Shown here: positions 60,920 through 64,000 of the stretch, in pieces | Layout: each line of letters opens with the position of its first letter | Numbering within the stretch: the stretch's first letter is position 1 | Assembly (NCBI GenBank): GCA_039973685.1 | Contig: JBDWKL010000019.1 | Span: 29,676 to 93,675 of the forward strand | DNA from: Hyphomicrobiales bacterium | GTDB lineage: Bacteria > Pseudomonadota > Alphaproteobacteria > Rhizobiales > JACESI01 | Reading direction: 5' to 3' | DNA: 64,000 bases | Notes under the pieces: generated by a model | What the model saw: the letters and a program-made list of their open reading frames with translations, nothing else | The model's database searches: none | Told to the model about the DNA's origin: nothing | Program-made: the position numbers and the translations under genes

Positions 60920-62179
60920 CTAATTAAACGCTGTTTGCGAGAAAGTACGAGGGGCAGGGCTTACAACGCGAGGGCCGCTAGGGGTCACTTCATACACGGC
61001 AAGTGAGCGCTGTACACGTCCGTTTGTTGATAACCTGAAGGTTCCGTCCACGACGCCATTGAAGCCGTTTGGATCCGTTAGTCGCGTTGTAGCAAAACGA
61101 TCTTGTGGGAAGCGTTTGGTAAGAACAACCATCAAGCTTGCTAGGTCATAGCCAAGACTTGCAAGCCGGATTGGTGGTTTGCCAAATGCGCCATTGTAGC
61201 GTTGAGCAAATTTGTTGAAACCGTCGCGGTCAGGGGCAGGGTAAGCAGCGCCTGATAAAGCAGAGTTTCGGAAAATACGCGGATCATCCCATTGTCCAGA
61301 ACCAATGAATTTTATGTTTTGGGCCGTAGGGGCAGCCTGTTTAACGGAGGCAATCAATTGCGGTACAACATCGCCAGCGTCGGGAATGAAGATTGTGTCG
61401 ACCTGACCGCTTTGAGCCAAAGCACCAACTTCTTGCGCTTTGATATTAGGTTCGTTGTTGCCGTAATTATAACGCGTGATGCTAGCGATCCGTCCGCCAG
61501 CACTTGCAACAGCTTGTCTAAAGGCGCCTTCAGAGAGATTACCTAAAGCGTTGTTTGGCAAAAGGGCGGCATAACTGCGCGAGCCAGTGCTACCTGAATG
61601 GCGGACAGCTCGAATAATACCTGGTTCTGGTGCGAAGCCGAAGACATAAACACCATTGCTTGCAACCGAAGTGGAGCTAGAAAATGTAATGACCGGAACG
61701 CCAGCAGGACGTGCGACACTTGCGACGGCTGGAACTGCTTTTGAGAACATTGGCCCCAAGATTACTTCAGCGCCTTCTCTAATTGCTTCGCGGGCTGCAT
61801 TTGCAGCACCAGTGGCTGTGCCTGAGGTATTTTTAACAACAATTTGTACTGCCGTTGAATCAAATTCACGTAGCGCGAGATCAGCGGCATTGACGAAATT
61901 CTCAGCAGCCAAAGCGCCAAACCCTGAGGCTGTAATCGGCACGAGCATCGCGACTCTAATTGGACCAGTACCAAGGGTACGTCCATTGGCAGCAGGCAAA
62001 GACGCCGTCACTGGCAACGTTGGTTGTGGGGTGGTGTCGGGTAGAGCGGGTTGAAGGGCGCCAAGGCCACCGCCGTTTTGCGGGCCTGTTGCAATACAGC
62101 CACTTAAAACAGCAGCGAAAGCAAGCATAAATAATGGCAGACAGTAACGGGCCACAAATGTGCGTAGCTTATATGTCAT
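60920..62179 (-). CDS. Penicillin-binding-protein activator-like lipoprotein
   Basis: A 419-residue lipoprotein with the lipobox LSGC (C28) and a periplasmic-binding (type 1) fold of the Leu/Ile/Val-type/LpoA group: IRVAMLVPITASGFGALAAENF starts near 73 in two pieces, GPMFSKAVPAVASVA near 145. In gammaproteobacteria LpoA activates PBP1A at the outer membrane; here the name rests on family and position. It is divergent from rsmI, and the same pair is common in this order. Confidence 0.85.
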   Translation of the reverse strand: MTYKLRTFVARYCLPLFMLAFAAVLSGCIATGPQNGGGLGALQPALPDTTPQPTLPVTASLPAANGRTLGTGPIRVAMLVPITASGFGALAAENFVNAADLALREFDSTAVQIVVKNTSGTATGAANAAREAIREGAEVILGPMFSKAVPAVASVARPAGVPVITFSSSTSVASNGVYVFGFAPEPGIIRAVRHSGSTGSRSYAALLPNNALGNLSEGAFRQAVASAGGRIASITRYNYGNNEPNIKAQEVGALAQSGQVDTIFIPDAGDVVPQLIASVKQAAPTAQNIKFIGSGQWDDPRIFRNSALSGAAYPAPDRDGFNKFAQRYNGAFGKPPIRLASLGYDLASLMVVLTKRFPQDRFATTRLTDPNGFNGVVDGTFRLSTNGRVQRSLAVYEVTPSGPRVVSPAPRTFSQTAFN

Positions 62180-62491
62180 GCGATTTCCTTCTCTTAAACG
62201 TTCTTCTGCACCTTAAAGGGGCGAACCTATACCCAGAATGAACAGTGTCGGCCGCATTTCTTGAGTGACTTTGTCAATCAGGATGAATGTTTAGCAATAA
62301 TTAACCATGGACAACAGACTTTTGCATCATTCACGTCTAAATTGCATTAGTTATGGTTAACAGCTTTTCAAAGTTTGCAGTGCAGCCCAACAGGGCATAC
62401 ACCTGCTAAATATGCTTGAAACTTGTCAGGTATAATAAGGCAAGAAAAAGACGTTGAGCCAAAAGGCGTCGCTTTGTAGGTGGAAATGGTC
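62180..62491. other. Divergent promoter region between the lipoprotein gene and rsmI
   Basis: No gene is supported in these 312 bases. TTAACCAT at 62301 and ATGGTTAA at 62353 form a widely spaced inverted repeat. Promoters for both genes should lie here; I cannot choose definite -35/-10 boxes. Confidence 0.4.
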
Positions 62492-63406
62492 ATGGCAAAT
62501 GATGGAAGTCAAGAAGCAGCAAGTGGTAACATCTTGATACATGGGCACCTAACAGACAAAGCGATTGAATCAGCTCTTTACATCGTTGCAACGCCGATTG
62601 GGAATCTAGGGGATATAACCCTACGTGCCCTCAATGTTTTGCAAAATGCTGATGCGATTGCTTGCGAAGATACGCGGGTGACAGGAAAGCTGTTGAAGCA
62701 TTTTGGTATCAAAACCAAGATGATCGCTTACCATGAGCACAATGCTGAAAAACAATCTCCCCATATAATGTCGATGCTGGGGGAGGGAAAAAGCGTCGCT
62801 TTGGTGAGCGACGCTGGCACACCGCTTGTCTCTGATCCCGGCTATCGGTTGATCAAAGATGCAATCGCCGACGAATACAAAGTTGTGCCTCTGCCCGGTG
62901 CATCAGCCCCTATCACAGCCTTGAGTGCAGCAGGCCTTCCCAATGATGCATTTTTATTTGCGGGCTTCTTGCCGCCGAAACAAGCAGCTCGCCGCACTCG
63001 GCTAGAAGCATGGGCCGAAACGCCAGCAACCTTGATTTTCTTTGAATCGCCCCGCCGTATCGCTGCAACCTTGCAAGATGCAGCCCACGTTTTAGGTGGC
63101 GAAAGGCAAGCTGTGGTTGCTCGCGAACTGACCAAGCTGTTTGAAACCTTCCGCCGCGCATCGCTTGAAGAATTAGCCGCATTATATGGCGAAGAGCCAA
63201 CACCCAAAGGCGAGATCGTACTGCTGATTGAACCAGTAAAGCAGCGCGGCGTTGATATTGAGAGCGTTGATGAAGAATTGCTAGAGCTACTTAAAACGTT
63301 GCGCGTTAAAGACGCTTCAGAACAATTAAGCCGAGAAACTGGATTGCCCAAGCGCGATCTCTATCAACGGGCCTTGGTGCTTAAAGAGCAGTTGAAAGAT
63401 GGTTGA
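62492..63406 (+). CDS. rsmI: 16S rRNA (cytidine(1402)-2'-O)-methyltransferase RsmI
   Basis: A 304-residue RsmI. The SAM-binding block LYIVATPIGNLGDITLRAL begins near residue 29, with CEDTRVTGKLL, ALVSDAGTPLVSDPGYRL and FFESPRRI following. It 2'-O-methylates C1402 of 16S rRNA. ATG at 62492 is chosen because AGGTGGA lies seven bases upstream; ATG 62486 and GTG 62480 are alternatives. Its stop overlaps yraN. Confidence 0.95.
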   Translation: MANDGSQEAASGNILIHGHLTDKAIESALYIVATPIGNLGDITLRALNVLQNADAIACEDTRVTGKLLKHFGIKTKMIAYHEHNAEKQSPHIMSMLGEGKSVALVSDAGTPLVSDPGYRLIKDAIADEYKVVPLPGASAPITALSAAGLPNDAFLFAGFLPPKQAARRTRLEAWAETPATLIFFESPRRIAATLQDAAHVLGGERQAVVARELTKLFETFRRASLEELAALYGEEPTPKGEIVLLIEPVKQRGVDIESVDEELLELLKTLRVKDASEQLSRETGLPKRDLYQRALVLKEQLKDG

Positions 63407-63779
63407 TAAAGACCCTAAACGGATCAAAGCCTATGAAGCGGGATTGGCCGCAGAAGCCTTGGTGCGCGATCACCTTATAGAACATGGTTTTGAGGTTTTA
63501 GCAGAGCGTTATAAAACCAAAAGCGGTGAGCTTGATCTCATCGCATCGCGCGGTGATCTTATATGCTTCGTCGAAGTGAAGGCGCGGTCCTCTGTTGAAG
63601 AGGGGTTGCATAGCATCACGCAAAAAGCACAGCGCCGTCTGGCTGCTGCTGCCACACAATGGATGGCTGACGCGCATGAGATTGCCGAAAAAGCGACCGA
63701 GTTTCGTTTCGATGTCGCCGTGGTAACCCCTGATCATCAAATTTCCTTGTTAGAAAACGCCTTCATGACAGAGGGTTGA
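63399..63779 (+). CDS. yraN: YraN family (UPF0102) nuclease-like protein
   Basis: A 126-residue protein with the PD-(D/E)XK-like pattern GELDLIA and FVEVKAR (about residues 47-69), as in UPF0102. Function is not established; it is thought to act on DNA. It overlaps the rsmI end and precedes gshB, which matches the order found in many proteobacteria. Confidence 0.9.
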   Translation: MVDKDPKRIKAYEAGLAAEALVRDHLIEHGFEVLAERYKTKSGELDLIASRGDLICFVEVKARSSVEEGLHSITQKAQRRLAAAATQWMADAHEIAEKATEFRFDVAVVTPDHQISLLENAFMTEG

Positions 63780-63855
63780 TTGCAACTCTTTGCTTGAAAC
63801 AACTTCGCCACCACCCCATAAACACATGACTGTATTAAACGCCGAGGCAAGACCC

Positions 63856-64000
63856 ATGAAAATAGCTGTTCAAATGGACCACATTTCCACTCTTCACATT
63901 GAAGGGGACACAACTTTTGCCTTGATGCTTGAAGCACAAGCGCGTGGACATGAGCTGTTTCATTACACAACCGACCGCTTAGGCATGCGCGATGGCAAAG
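63856..64000 (+). CDS. gshB: Glutathione synthetase, N-terminal part (cut by window edge)
   Basis: The first 48 residues ([12 protein letters not shown] onward, then [19 protein letters not shown]) match the start of GshB, the ATP-grasp enzyme that adds glycine to gamma-glutamylcysteine. GAGG lies eight bases before ATG. The gene continues past the window. Confidence 0.9.
   Translation, partial: MKIAVQMDHISTLHIEGDTTFALMLEAQARGHELFHYTTDRLGMRDGK

Noticed and set aside
62301..62360. CtrA-like site before rsmI
   Set aside because: Only one half (TTAACC) fits; the second half does not have the seven-base spacing.
1..64000. tRNA genes, CRISPR arrays, insertion sequences, prophage or integrative elements
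   Set aside because: I found no cloverleaf candidates, regularly spaced direct-repeat arrays, transposases or integrases. The 3' end of ssrA is a common integration site, but nothing mobile lies beside it.

Overview
The window looks like chromosome of a marine-type alphaproteobacterium, most likely order Hyphomicrobiales (Rhizobiales), with a modest GC content (roughly 45-50% by eye). The evidence is a circularly permuted two-piece tmRNA gene, the alphaproteobacterial form of SspB followed by DUF4169 and ribbon-helix-helix genes, the rph-rdgB-hemW block near hrcA, the lipoprotein/rsmI/yraN/gshB block at the right edge, an exact CtrA-type box, and two TRAP uptake systems. I cannot name the genus. 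I saw no tRNA, rRNA, insertion sequence, prophage or CRISPR array.

Layout. 1-3.1 kb: an operon of a membrane methyltransferase, a HisD-family dehydrogenase and an SDR (cut by the window edge), divergent from an aldo/keto reductase. 3.3-11.6 kb: a large AsmA-type protein with an apparent CTG start, the sspB operon, ssrA, an MBL-fold hydrolase, a DUF2161 nuclease-fold protein and a glycine-reductase-B-like protein. 11.6-21.6 kb: an exopolysaccharide locus with a Wzy-like polymerase, a GT4 and a propeller-type transferase on the minus strand, facing a PCP/pseudo-BY-kinase, a WecB/TagA glycosyltransferase, a secreted GH5 glycanase and a FemAB-like acyltransferase on the plus strand. 21.7-31.1 kb: a JmjC/cupin protein, TRAP transporter 1 with a TSUP exporter, a SulP-STAS-cNMP transporter, a Rieske oxygenase and a spermidine-synthase-like protein. 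31.4-38.7 kb: TRAP transporter 2, whose large permease carries a long coiled-coil tail, then an FAD amine/amino-acid oxidase and a DUF1989 protein.

38.7-44.9 kb holds the most interesting unexplained unit: five tightly packed genes (coiled-coil protein, unknown protein, AAA+ ATPase, unknown protein possibly DUF6638, DUF1523 membrane protein) behind one promoter region with a 13-bp palindrome. It looks like a dedicated ATP-driven machine of unknown role. 45-51.8 kb: hrcA, an exported MBL hydrolase, a methyltransferase, a PF10118 hydrolase, then rph-rdgB-hemW. 51.9-55.2 kb: an outer-membrane barrel behind a CtrA box, and an ammonium transporter fused to a complete chemoreceptor signalling domain, preceded by five TTAGTA repeats. 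55.4-60.9 kb: a CoA-binding protein, an O-acetylhomoserine sulfhydrylase, a DUF547 protein, a radical SAM protein, an EamA transporter and a DUF1330 protein. 60.9-64 kb: a penicillin-binding-protein-activator-like lipoprotein, rsmI, yraN and the start of gshB.

As a whole the region suggests a heterotroph taking up small organic acids or sulfonates through TRAP systems, oxidising amines, making a capsule or exopolysaccharide and probably swimming towards ammonium. The pathway links are inferences from gene families and context.
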